Source of the DNA: MKSF01 sp037190225
Lineage (GTDB): Bacteria; Bacteroidota; Bacteroidia; Chitinophagales; Chitinophagaceae
Length of the DNA: 64,000 bases
Assembly (NCBI GenBank): GCA_037190225.1
Contig: JBBCJL010000001.1
Location: 62,001-126,000, forward strand
Direction of reading: 5' to 3'
The notes under the pieces were generated by a model. It was not told the DNA's origin and made no database searches. It saw only the letters and a list, made by a program, of their open reading frames with translations. Shown here piece after piece: positions 8,030-16,372 of the stretch. The stretch's first letter is position 1; every line of letters begins with the position of its first letter. The position numbers and the translations under genes were made by a program.

Positions 8030-9397
8030 TTACCTGTCTAAACTCATTACCCGTGCAGGATGCCGTTCCGCATAGCTGAGCATCAGCCGGGCCATGTAAT
8101 GGTTGCCGGCAGACCGCTGCAGGCTGTCCCGGATATCGGTAAGCTCCGTGAGCTGGCTGTCAGCGGGAATATAGCCCATGCCGTAGAAATTCCCTTTTTC
8201 CATCCAGATACAGCTTTGTTCACCATTTTCCCTGCCTTTGTCCAGGATCGCAAATGTGGGGCGGGAGGCTTCCAGGGCTTCCAGGGCACGGTCTACCAGG
8301 GTATTATGAACCTCTGCCGGGGGCAGGGGCTTTTCTGCTGCTGCCGGATCGGGAACGGTTCTCACAGGCGCCTGGGTGCTGAAGCGGCAGAAGCGTATGT
8401 CAATGCAGAATTGATCCGCCAGCCTTTTCAGCAACTGAGCAGCCTCATATTCCCGGTTCACTACGGTAACGCAGGAATGCGGCCGGGACAGCTTACCGAC
8501 TGCCAGACGCTTGTAGCCTGCCAGGTCTTCGTAAACGAACAGCCCGAACCTGGGCTCAAATTTCTTAAGGGCGCGGTTATGGGCCGGCCACAATCTCCTG
8601 ATCTCGATACACTCCAGAAGGAGGGCCATCAGCTCGGTTGCGCAGACCTCGTACGAAAGGGAAAAGATCTCCCGGAGGAAATGCTGCCGCTGCGGCCTGA
8701 TATTATGTCCGCTGAAATGCTGCCCGACCCTTTTTTTGATATTGAGCGCCTTGCCTATGTAAATGACCTTACCTTTTTGATCATGAAAATAATAAACGCC
8801 CGGTTTCTCGGGTAATTTTTCATATTGTTCCTGTGGCAGGTTGGGAGGCAGGCGCTGGTCTCCCGATGCTTTCTTCAGCATGTCCCGGATGACATTTTGG
8901 TTATCCCATTCCAGTAATTTTGAAAAGAGCAGAGCGGTAGCGTCACAGTCCCCTCCTGCGCGGTGCCGGTTGTGCAGGGGTATCTCCAGGTTTTCGCAGA
9001 GGTTTCCAAGGCTGTAAGAGCGGAAACCAGGCTTTATTTTTCGTGCCGTTCTGACAGTACAGAGCCTTGGGGCGGTCCAGTTATAGCCGCAGGCTTCCAA
9101 CTGGTGCCGGATAAAAGAATAGTCAAAGTTGACATTATGCGCCACGAAAACCCTGCCTTTCAGCATGGCATATATCCGGGATGCAATGTCCTCAAACGGG
9201 GGAGCGTCCCGGACCATATCATTGTCAATACCGGTGAGCGCGAATATAGCCGGGGGAATATCCCGGCCGGGATTGATGAGCGTGTCAAAGCGGTCCGTTA
9301 CTTCCAGCCCGTTATGGATGCGGATGGCAATTTCCGTTATCCTGCTGTTGGCGGCATTGCCTCCTGTTGTTTCAATATCTACAATCGCATATTCCAT
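8030..9397 (-). CDS. DnaQ-type 3'-5' exonuclease fused to GIY-YIG (UvrC/Cho-like) nuclease
   Basis: The ATG at 9397 gives 455 residues that begin exactly at the exonuclease fold; an upstream in-frame ATG at 9406 and a GTG at 9469 add no conserved sequence. Residues 1-165 hold the three Exo motifs of the DEDDh family: VDIET (Asp7, Glu9), 'AHNVNFD' (Asp92) and 'HRAGGDCDA' (His145, Asp150). Residues about 195-275 hold a GIY-YIG domain ('GVYYF' at 200, 'VIYIG' at 211, Arg223), as in UvrC and Cho. The remainder is a helical region without UvrC's RNase-H part. The fusion suggests combined incision and trimming of damaged DNA. This architecture is known from other Bacteroidota and from Actinobacteria, but its physiological role is not settled. 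Confidence 0.9.
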   Translation of the reverse strand: MEYAIVDIETTGGNAANSRITEIAIRIHNGLEVTDRFDTLINPGRDIPPAIFALTGIDNDMVRDAPPFEDIASRIYAMLKGRVFVAHNVNFDYSFIRHQLEACGYNWTAPRLCTVRTARKIKPGFRSYSLGNLCENLEIPLHNRHRAGGDCDATALLFSKLLEWDNQNVIRDMLKKASGDQRLPPNLPQEQYEKLPEKPGVYYFHDQKGKVIYIGKALNIKKRVGQHFSGHNIRPQRQHFLREIFSLSYEVCATELMALLLECIEIRRLWPAHNRALKKFEPRFGLFVYEDLAGYKRLAVGKLSRPHSCVTVVNREYEAAQLLKRLADQFCIDIRFCRFSTQAPVRTVPDPAAAEKPLPPAEVHNTLVDRALEALEASRPTFAILDKGRENGEQSCIWMEKGNFYGMGYIPADSQLTELTDIRDSLQRSAGNHYMARLMLSYAERHPARVMSLDR

Positions 9398-9568
9398 AGC
9401 ACACATATCCTTTAAATAGAGGGAGGAGGGTCCCGGGTTGCAGCAATAAACGAGATTACAGCAGGCCACCCGGTAGCTGGTGCAAAGATACTACAGATTA
9501 TGATGGGATGCGGAGTTAACATGCGGCATACAGGAAAAAGTATGCAGAACGGGGAGGTCCTTAAAATA

Positions 9569-9601
9569 CAATGCCTGGTAACATCCGGTTACCAGGCATT
9601 G
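9569..9601 (-). terminator. Hairpin terminator after the small lipoprotein
   Basis: A 14-bp perfect stem (CAATGCCTGGTAAC / GTTACCAGGCATTG) with a 5-base loop lies 20 bases past the stop of the 9620-10036 gene. On the minus strand it is followed by a moderately T-rich stretch. Confidence 0.7.
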
Positions 9602-9619
9602 TTAGCAATGTACTTTATT

Positions 9620-10036
9620 TTATTGTCTCAGAAAAATACTGATGAGGCTGCTGTAATCCTCGCGGAGATACAGCGTATCCTTTCCGGCAGAGAGCCGGTA
9701 CTCGGCAGTTTCCTCGTATGTGCCTTTGTCCCAGGAACCGGGATAGAACAGCTTGTGCAGCTTCCCGTCCTTTGTGTACCAATAGTAGCCGGGAGCCTTA
9801 TAGGTCTGCCCGTCCTTGACCATATATCGCTCTATTTCGCCGGAATCCCTGAACTCCCACATCGTAGCGGTACCACTGTCCTGGGGATCGTAAAGCCGGT
9901 ACAGCCCTGTTACGTTATGATCCCTGTCCTGGTTCTTGTAAAATTCCCTGAGCCGGGGATTCTTCTTTTTGCAGGAAAAAGCTGAAAGGCCGATAAGGCC
10001 GGCGATGGCTATCAAGAGAATGGTTAACGGTTTCAT
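9620..10036 (-). CDS. Hypothetical lipoprotein
   Basis: This is a 138-residue protein with a signal peptide and lipobox FSC (Cys at about residue 22), followed by a Lys-rich linker. The mature part looks like a small beta-sheet domain (repeated patterns 'GLYRLYDP', 'MWEFRDSGEIERYMV', 'YYWYTKDGKLHKLFYP', 'TLYLRED'), as in lipocalin-like lipoproteins of Bacteroidota that consist of repeated strand pairs. No catalytic motif is visible. It lies 33 bases downstream of another lipoprotein gene on the same strand and may be co-transcribed with it. Confidence 0.65.
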   Translation of the reverse strand: MKPLTILLIAIAGLIGLSAFSCKKKNPRLREFYKNQDRDHNVTGLYRLYDPQDSGTATMWEFRDSGEIERYMVKDGQTYKAPGYYWYTKDGKLHKLFYPGSWDKGTYEETAEYRLSAGKDTLYLREDYSSLISIFLRQ

Positions 10037-10069
10037 GGGGGGAGGTTTATTAAATAAAGTTACAAATAA

Positions 10070-11215
10070 TTATTGAATAACGCCTCTTACATATGTGCAG
10101 TTATCCAGGTAAAGATCGCTGGGGGTCACTAACGGGCTCAGCCAGTTGCTGACATTGATATTGTAGGCACGCTTGCTGCACCACCATACCAGGGTTGTGC
10201 AGGTAAACCTGTTGTCCGCAGCCCATTTGGCGGTCAGGAATTGCGTCCAGTGCACATAGTCCTTGCCCAGGTGGGTCAGGCCATGGTCGGCGAGGGCACC
10301 GGGGTTGCCTACAGGTGTATACTCCGTATGGAATCCCCTGCGCCAGGTCCATTTGATCTTTTTATGGCGGATACCCATCACATAGCTGCGGGTACGCCAG
10401 CTTCCCCATCCCAGTTGCGTAACGCCGCTACCGTCAGCCCAGGCTTCAACGGTCACAGGAGTGTGCGCTGCTGTGGCGCTGGTAATGTTGGCGGTCAGGA
10501 TGGCAGCGTGGCCTACCTTGAAACGCTCGTGGCTGAGGTTCAGCAATACCCAGGGCTGGTTGTGCTTGGGTAAGGCTACCAGGAAGTCCCCGCGCCTGGA
10601 GCTGTTGATAAGTACGCTATGGGTAATGTTGTCGCTCACTTCATAAGGTGTCTGGTCAAAGGGATTACCGTCAATGATACCCGGATACAGTCTCAGGGTC
10701 AGCGTTTCAAAGAACAGGGGCCTGTTGGCGATAAAGCCATTAGGTCCGGTAAATTCTGCCATGACCGTTTCGATGATCTCGTTCTGCTGCATCATGATTT
10801 CCGTGAGGTCCTGCTGGCCCACCAGTCTCTGGGACATATTCAGCGCCTCGGCGATCACCAGGCTGTCCATAAAATCATGCTGCTCTTCTGTGGGCATCTC
10901 GAAAAAGGAGACCGGGGCTTCGGTGTCAAAATCCACGATGTCCAGGGAGTGCAGCTTGGAGCCGAGTGCGTCGCTTTCCAGCGCTTCCATACCGTTATAG
11001 GTAGCAAGCTCATTGGACCTGGTCGCAAACACAATGGTTTTGATGTTCTGGAAATAGGTGAGCGCGACAGGGTTGAGCTCCGCTTCGCCGCTGATAAAGG
11101 TCACTCCCGGTTGCTGTGCAGGTTCCCGGGTGGTAGTGGCTTCTTTCTTACAGGCTGTCAGTCCGAAAGAGAGCAGTAAGATAGCCGTGCTGATTTTAAT
11201 GAATTGTTTGATCAC
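10070..11215 (-). CDS. Lipoprotein with a possible permuted NlpC/P60 (papain-like) domain
   Basis: This encodes 381 residues. The N-terminus is a lipoprotein signal with lipobox LTAC (Cys22). The central part (about 50-200) is of unknown fold. The C-terminal part shows a pattern that recalls permuted papain-like peptidases of the YiiX/YaeF type: 'KVGHAAILTANI' (candidate catalytic His), then about 100 residues later 'RFTCTTLVWWCSKRAYNINVS' (candidate nucleophile Cys) and 'LVTPSDLYLD', a typical ending of that family. If this is right, it is an envelope amidase or peptidase acting on cell-wall or lipid substrates. The assignment rests on motif order only. It shares strand and spacing with the lipoprotein at 9620. 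Confidence 0.6.
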   Translation of the reverse strand: MIKQFIKISTAILLLSFGLTACKKEATTTREPAQQPGVTFISGEAELNPVALTYFQNIKTIVFATRSNELATYNGMEALESDALGSKLHSLDIVDFDTEAPVSFFEMPTEEQHDFMDSLVIAEALNMSQRLVGQQDLTEIMMQQNEIIETVMAEFTGPNGFIANRPLFFETLTLRLYPGIIDGNPFDQTPYEVSDNITHSVLINSSRRGDFLVALPKHNQPWVLLNLSHERFKVGHAAILTANITSATAAHTPVTVEAWADGSGVTQLGWGSWRTRSYVMGIRHKKIKWTWRRGFHTEYTPVGNPGALADHGLTHLGKDYVHWTQFLTAKWAADNRFTCTTLVWWCSKRAYNINVSNWLSPLVTPSDLYLDNCTYVRGVIQ

Positions 11216-11252
11216 TTTTCATGGGTTTTTGAGATTAAAAAATGGGTTCAGG

Positions 11253-11274
11253 CATTCTCCTGCGCAGGAGAATG
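11253..11274. repeat. 22-bp perfect palindrome in the leader of the 10070-11215 lipoprotein gene
   Basis: CATTCTCCTGC / GCAGGAGAATG is a perfect palindrome 38 bases upstream of the lipoprotein start. It lies between that gene and a near-consensus -7 box (TATATTTA on the minus strand, at 11301-11294). It could be an operator or a 5'-UTR hairpin. It is not followed by a T-tract, which makes a terminator less likely. Confidence 0.55.
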
Positions 11275-11333
11275 AATTGTTTCAATTAAGATGTAAATAT
11301 ATATGTGGTATTTGTTTTTTACAATGGGTGTTT

Positions 11334-11996
11334 TTACCCAGTATTTAGATCTTCCACGGAAAGGATATGGCGGGATAGTGCATAAATGAGCACACCCATG
11401 AAGTTTTTGGCCCCTGTTTTCCTGATCAGGTTTTCCTTATGCCGTTGCACCGTTTTGTAAGCAATGTCCAGGTGTGCGGCAATCTCTTTGCCGCACAATT
11501 CCTTTGCTGTGAGCAGTATGATCTCCTTTTCCCGCCGGCTGATCGCGACCTGCTCTTTTGCCGCACTGCCGGCAGGCTGCTCTTTAAGCAGGGGCTCTAT
11601 GATATCGGCAAGATGCTTTTCAAAGTAGAACCCGTTATCCTGTAGCTTCAGGATGGCGTTCCGCAGCTCTTTCGGATCTGTATTTTTAGTGAAATAGCCA
11701 TGCAGTCCCAGGCGGATAACATTACGTATGGTACTCTGGTCGGCGGTCACTGTCAATACCAGTATCTTTAACCGGGGATATAATTCACTGATACGGCCGG
11801 CTGTATGAAAGCCGTTCATGCCCGGCATACCCAGGTCCAGCAGCAGGACATCTGCGGAGTTCGCAGCCAGCGTGGGGAACAGTTCCCTGCTGTCGGAAAT
11901 TTCCGCAACCACTTTCATATGATCGGAAGCGTTTATGAAAAGGGATAAACATCTTCTTACCAATGTATGCCTTTCTGCTATGGCTATATGTATCAT
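11334..11996 (-). CDS. NarL/LuxR-type response regulator
   Basis: This encodes 220 residues: a receiver domain (1-120) and a LuxR-type helix-turn-helix (about 150-215, 'SRREKEIILLTAKELCGKEIAAHLDIAYKTVQRHKENLIRKTG'). The phospho-acceptor Asp is present in 'LLLDLGMPGMNG', and the switch Thr and Lys are seen in 'VLTVT' and 'FTKNT'. The normal acidic pair near the N-terminus is replaced by Glu-Arg ('IAIAERH'), so metal binding may be altered. No kinase is adjacent, so the partner is unknown. A perfect hairpin (12019-12038) and a candidate -7 box (12346-12353) suggest a long untranslated leader. Confidence 0.88.
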   Translation of the reverse strand: MIHIAIAERHTLVRRCLSLFINASDHMKVVAEISDSRELFPTLAANSADVLLLDLGMPGMNGFHTAGRISELYPRLKILVLTVTADQSTIRNVIRLGLHGYFTKNTDPKELRNAILKLQDNGFYFEKHLADIIEPLLKEQPAGSAAKEQVAISRREKEIILLTAKELCGKEIAAHLDIAYKTVQRHKENLIRKTGAKNFMGVLIYALSRHILSVEDLNTG

Positions 11997-11999
11997 TGT

Positions 12000-12591
12000 G
12001 CATTATTAGATAGTAACGGTATCGCCTGGCGGCGATACAAATTTTTCCGGTACGGATACCTTATGCAGACCATATTGCCGTCCAGTCCTGTTACGGAGTA
12101 CGTACAGGTATATGAATAGCTCCCCCGGTGATGCACGGGATAGCGTATCTGCCGGGGCAGATGCCTGTTAAGGGAAGCGCCTGCTATATCATTTGAGCAT
12201 AAGGCCTGATAACGGTACTGACGCATTGCTGCACTTTCCGCTTGGCAAAATGTAGTAACGGCTGAGGCCCGATGAAGGGGGACGGCTTTTCGGAGCAGGA
12301 TACATGGTGATCATAAGATAAGGGGTTTTTAGGGTGTTTGCAGAACAAATATATTGAATTGCTTAATATAAATGAGCTTTTTGCTCCCGGAACAGCAATA
12401 TAATAATATAACAGGGGTATTGGCAGGTATAAGCGTAAAAGAACAGGTAGCCGGGGCGCCGGCCATTTAAAAGCAAAAAGGTACCGGCTATATGCTGCGG
12501 TTGGTACCTGGCAGTGCCTGTCCCGGTGATGATACAGTTTCCTGTGAATATATCATTAAGCGGACCGTGTAGATTGTTTTACGGATCAGGC
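12000..12591. other. Intergenic region with leader hairpin and candidate promoter
   Basis: This stretch of about 590 bases has no convincing gene. It contains a perfect 8-bp hairpin, GTATCGCC-TGGC-GGCGATAC (12019-12038), just before the response regulator start. It also has an exact TATATTTG -7 box on the minus strand (12353-12346) and the terminator of the 12592-12963 gene (12475-12509). If the box is used, the regulator mRNA has a leader of about 340 bases. Confidence 0.4.
12475..12509 (-). terminator. Terminator after the 12592-12963 gene
   Basis: On the minus strand AGGTACC pairs with GGTACCT, with extra pairs inside (CCG/CGG), and a TTTTT run follows at 12479-12475. Confidence 0.75.
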
Positions 12592-12963
12592 TTATTCTCT
12601 GAAATAGTCTTCACTGCCGGCATCGCTGTAGGTCTCGGCCTGCTCCTGCCCGGGTATATCCGGCGGGGTATTTGCCAGTGCGCTGAACATTTCAATAGAT
12701 ATATGGTCTATGGGCACTTGCATCGGCAGGTCTCCCGCGCTGCTCTCCCTGAAGATGTTGATGGTGTGGCTGTTACTGCTGCCGGGCTGATAATGCGCCG
12801 TTGCCTTGCAGGTCCATAATGCAGTGGCTTCATGGAATGTGCAGGACCCGTCCGTACCGGAAGGGGTATAGCATACAGCTGACCTGTCCCGCAGGGCCGC
12901 ATTATCCGCGATCTTCATGGCCTCGTTCTTGTCAGGATGTGTACCATAATAATATTTTCCCAT
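12592..12963 (-). CDS. Hypothetical protein
   Basis: This encodes 123 residues from the ATG at 12963 (a longer frame to 13014 adds 17 residues with no support). The start 'MGKYYYGTHPDKNEAMKIAD' and 'CTFHEATALWTCKATAHYQPGSS' suggest a compact domain with three Cys, and the tail is acidic (ending SEDYFRE). There is no signal peptide or membrane segment. I do not recognise a family. It has its own terminator at 12475-12509 and is divergent from nhaA. Confidence 0.55.
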   Translation of the reverse strand: MGKYYYGTHPDKNEAMKIADNAALRDRSAVCYTPSGTDGSCTFHEATALWTCKATAHYQPGSSNSHTINIFRESSAGDLPMQVPIDHISIEMFSALANTPPDIPGQEQAETYSDAGSEDYFRE

Positions 12964-13195
12964 AATGCGTTTGGTTTTGTTGATGAAAAAATAGGAGAGA
13001 TGTAAAGAGGTCATTGGTAAAACAGATCGCCAGGCAGAGAGTTGAGATATGAATTGTAAAATATCCTTAAAGGCACCCGTAATACAGGGCCTGTAAAATG
13101 CCAGCTGTTTCGGGCCGTTGTGCGGCTACTGTGCGGGAAGTATCAGGCATAACGGCGGAACGGCTCTATTCTACTACCCTGAAAAATATTATAGG

Positions 13196-13203
13196 TAACT
13201 TTG
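13196..13203 (+). promoter_or_regulatory. nhaA promoter, -7 element TAACTTTG
   Basis: The box is an exact match to TAnnTTTG, 23 bases before the ATG at 13227. It places transcription start only about 17 bases before that ATG, which argues against the longer frame starting at 13098. Confidence 0.6.
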
Positions 13204-13226
13204 CGGAATATCATTATAATCCTGAA

Positions 13227-14585
13227 ATGTCGCACGAGAAAAAATATCCCATAGATAAAGTATCAAGACCATTCCTTAAGTTTATACAGCAGGAAAGATC
13301 AGGGGGGCTTGTGCTGGGTCTCAGTGTGATTCTGGCCATGATCCTGGCTAATTCTCCCTGGCACACGGCCTATCATCATTTCTTTGAGCATACGCTGGGG
13401 TTCCGCTTTGACGGCCGTACCTACCTGGAATACAGTATCCACCACTGGATCAATGACGGGTTGATGGCTGTTTTCTTTTTTGTTGTAGGCTTGGAGCTCA
13501 AGCGGGAAATTGTGGGAGGAGAATTGTCCAGCCCGCGTAAAGCGATGTTGCCGATTGCCGCCGCCATAGGAGGTATGCTGGTGCCGGCCCTTATCTACCT
13601 GGCATTCAACCCGGCCGGGGAAGTGCACAGCGGGTGGGGCATACCTATGGCTACCGATATCGCTTTTGCCTTGGGAGTATTATACCTTCTGGGCAACCGT
13701 ATACCCCTGGCGCTTAAAGTATTTCTTACCGCTTTAGCCATTGTGGATGACCTGGGTGCGGTGCTGGTCATTGCCTTCTTCTATACTTCCGAAATCTCCG
13801 TTATAAGCCTGCTGATCGGGTTCCTGTTCCTGTTCCTGATGTATGCGGGCAACAGGCTGGGCGTACGAAGCATTGTGTATTATGCCGCATTGGGCATCCT
13901 GGGGGTATGGACCGCTTTCCTGCTGTCCGGTGTGCATGCCACTATCGCGGCAGTGCTGGCGGCGTTTACGATCCCGGCGGATGTTAGGATCAGCGAGCAT
14001 GCTTACATCCGGAAGATCCGCACATACCTGGACCTGTTTCGGGATGCGGACAGGAATAACCGCATACCAACGCTCACCAACGAGCAGCTGCATATCATGG
14101 ATGCGGTAAAAAAAGAAACGGATAAGGCGATACCTCCTTTGCAGCGACTGGAGCATGCCATGCATCCTTTTGTGACCTTTGTCATTATCCCGTTGTTTGC
14201 GCTGGCCAATGCCGGTGTGTCAGTACTGGATATAGACGGAGGGCAATTATTCGGTACCAATGTGGCGATAGGAGTTGCCGCCGGGCTGCTGGCAGGCAAG
14301 GTAACGGGTGTGGTGGGCGCTACCTGGCTTTGCGTAAGGCTGAAGATAGCCCCTTTCCCTGCAGGGATGAATATCAGGAATCTTTTTGGACTGGGGCTGC
14401 TGGCTTCTATCGGCTTTACAATGTCCCTTTTTATTACACAGCTCGCCTTTACGGATGAGGCTTACCGGGTCCAAGCCAAGATCGGTATTTTTGCCGCTTC
14501 CATTATTGGCGGCATCCTGGGCTATATAGTACTGAGCAGGCAGGCCAAGAAGACGGGTACTGTTAATGAAGATAAGGACGAATAG
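13227..14585 (+). CDS. nhaA: Na+/H+ antiporter NhaA
   Basis: This encodes 452 residues with about 11-12 membrane helices. NhaA exchanges cytoplasmic Na+ for external protons to hold pH and salt balance. Family marks are 'GLVLGLSVILAMILANSP', 'INDGLMAVFFFVVGLELKRE', 'GWGIPMATDIAFALGVL' and the ion-binding pair Asp-Asp in 'LAIVDDLGAVLVIA'. The start at 13227 fits the promoter box at 13196-13203; the open frame continues upstream, but that part resembles no NhaA sequence and overlaps the promoter. Between helices there is a charged cytoplasmic loop of about 60 residues ('YIRKIRTYLDLFRDADRNNRIPTLTNEQ'), longer than in E. coli NhaA and common in the larger Bacteroidota forms. Confidence 0.95.
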   Translation: MSHEKKYPIDKVSRPFLKFIQQERSGGLVLGLSVILAMILANSPWHTAYHHFFEHTLGFRFDGRTYLEYSIHHWINDGLMAVFFFVVGLELKREIVGGELSSPRKAMLPIAAAIGGMLVPALIYLAFNPAGEVHSGWGIPMATDIAFALGVLYLLGNRIPLALKVFLTALAIVDDLGAVLVIAFFYTSEISVISLLIGFLFLFLMYAGNRLGVRSIVYYAALGILGVWTAFLLSGVHATIAAVLAAFTIPADVRISEHAYIRKIRTYLDLFRDADRNNRIPTLTNEQLHIMDAVKKETDKAIPPLQRLEHAMHPFVTFVIIPLFALANAGVSVLDIDGGQLFGTNVAIGVAAGLLAGKVTGVVGATWLCVRLKIAPFPAGMNIRNLFGLGLLASIGFTMSLFITQLAFTDEAYRVQAKIGIFAASIIGGILGYIVLSRQAKKTGTVNEDKDE

Positions 14586-14836
14586 ATCTTCACTCCGGTG
14601 CAGCAGCCGGAAATGTCGCGTAAAGGAAAGGCCGTAAGCATCAGCTTTTCCAGGCTGCTGTGCCACTACCGTGGCGGATTATAACAGTAGTGCAGGGTAT
14701 GGGTATGTTTTGCGCTTCCTGCAATTTTTCTTACCTTCACTATCTACATTCTGGCAAGCTTTTAAGGCTTGCGGCTCGTCCCTGCGTCCTCATTTTACGT
14801 TTTCGGGTCATTTTATCTAACCAACGGGAACTTCTT

Positions 14837-16312
14837 ATGAAGCTTTCACAGGCTTTATTCCCCATCAAATACAGCAAGCCTATGCAGCAGCTAAACCCGG
14901 GTAGCGGGCTCCGTAAATCTTTTGGCCTTAAAATGGCCATTATCATTGTTATCAGCGCCATCGTCGGTTCGGGTGTGTTCAAAAAGGCCGCTCCTATGGC
15001 AGCCTTGCTGCATGCCCCCTGGCTGGTGATCTTAGCCTGGCTGCTGGCCGGCATCATTGTCCTGTTCGGCATTTTGTGCATTGCTGAATTAAGCGCCTTA
15101 TTCCCTTCTTCGGGCGGGCCGTTCCTCTGGCTGGAAAAAGTGTACGGCAAGGTCATTTCCTTCTTTTACGGCTGGTCCTGCTTTACCGTTATACAAACGG
15201 CGGCAATAGCGTCCGTGGCATTCGTATTTGCGGGAGCGCTGGATACTTTTATAGCCTTGCCTCACCTGTCCCCGGCGTATGAATCGGTCAGCTTCCTGGG
15301 CTTATACCCTTTGAAGAATATCGGTGCCAAGATCGCTGCTTCCCTGCTGGTCATTGCGCTTACCATCGTTAATATAAGAGGTGCCAGGAAGGGCGGTAAT
15401 ATCAGCCTCTTCTTCACCCTGGTCCTGCTGCTGTCAATTATCGTTATTGTATTTGTAGCGTTCTTTTCCGGAGCTGGAAGCGCTCAGACTATAGGAACGG
15501 TCTCTGCGGACTTCCCGGCTGAAGGCTTTACGGTGTTCGGGTTTATCAGCGCTATGGTACTGGCAATGAGGGCGGCATTCTGGGGCTATGAAGGCTGGAT
15601 AGGCCTCGGGTTTATAGGGGGAGAGATCACGGAGCCGCGCAGGAACCTGCCCAGGGCACTTATGGCCGGCATTTCGATCGTTATCGTGGTATATCTTCTT
15701 ATTAACACTGCTTACTTTTTTGTAATGCCGGCAGATGAAATGATCGCAGGGGTACAGCAGAATGAGAACAGCATCGCAGCGGTGCTGGTGGTAGATAAGA
15801 TGCTGGGTGCCGGCGGCGCCTATATCATAAGCGGTATGATCCTGATCTCTACCTTTGGCTGCACCAACGCTACTATCCTCGTATCTGCACGCATCTATTA
15901 TGCTATGGCGCAGAAAGGAATGTTCTTCAGGAAAGCTGCTCTTTCCCATCCCCGTAACCATACACCGCATTATGCTTTGATCTATCAATGTATCTGGGCC
16001 TGCCTGCTGGTGTTTTCCGGCTCTTTTGATTTTCTTACGGACCTGGTAGTGATCGCAGGCTTTATCTTCTTCGGTCTGATTGTATGGGGGGTGGTGCGTC
16101 TCAGGAAACGGATGAAGATGGCGGAACGACCGTATAAGACCCCGCTTTACCCGGTGGTGCCGGTAGTATTTGTGCTGTTTTGCATCCTGCTGATCTTTAT
16201 CTCGTTCATAGAATCGCCGTTCAAGTCCTTAACGGGTATGGGCCTGATCCTTTCCGGTCTCCCTTTTTATTACTATTGGAATCGCAGGCAAAGCATCGCC
16301 CGCGAACCATAG
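14837..16312 (+). CDS. APC-family amino acid permease
   Basis: This encodes 491 residues with about 12 membrane helices. The APC signature is in the first helix: 'GLKMAIIIVISAIVGSGVFKKAAP', with the unwound GSG segment that contacts the substrate amino group. Other typical parts are 'ELSALFPSSGGPFLWLEKVYGKVISFFYGWS' and 'AFWGYEGWIGLGFIGGEITEPRRNLPRA'. It most resembles LAT/SteT-type exchangers of neutral amino acids, but the substrate cannot be read from the sequence. The ATG at 14837 is preferred; the frame extends to 14660 without conserved sequence, and an alternative ATG lies at 14882. It converges with the racemase at a long hairpin. Confidence 0.85.
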   Translation: MKLSQALFPIKYSKPMQQLNPGSGLRKSFGLKMAIIIVISAIVGSGVFKKAAPMAALLHAPWLVILAWLLAGIIVLFGILCIAELSALFPSSGGPFLWLEKVYGKVISFFYGWSCFTVIQTAAIASVAFVFAGALDTFIALPHLSPAYESVSFLGLYPLKNIGAKIAASLLVIALTIVNIRGARKGGNISLFFTLVLLLSIIVIVFVAFFSGAGSAQTIGTVSADFPAEGFTVFGFISAMVLAMRAAFWGYEGWIGLGFIGGEITEPRRNLPRALMAGISIVIVVYLLINTAYFFVMPADEMIAGVQQNENSIAAVLVVDKMLGAGGAYIISGMILISTFGCTNATILVSARIYYAMAQKGMFFRKAALSHPRNHTPHYALIYQCIWACLLVFSGSFDFLTDLVVIAGFIFFGLIVWGVVRLRKRMKMAERPYKTPLYPVVPVVFVLFCILLIFISFIESPFKSLTGMGLILSGLPFYYYWNRRQSIAREP

Positions 16313-16316
16313 CTCA

Positions 16317-16355
16317 TATTAATTGCGATACGCCAAATGCGTATCGCAATTAATA
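16317..16355. terminator. Bidirectional hairpin between permease and racemase genes
   Basis: A 17-bp perfect stem (16317-16333 with 16339-16355, core TTAATTGCGATACGC) has a CAAAT loop and sits exactly between two converging genes. It lacks a long T-tract on either strand, so it may act as a stability element or a weak terminator. Confidence 0.65.
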
Positions 16356-16372
16356 CAGGGAATATACAGCTA

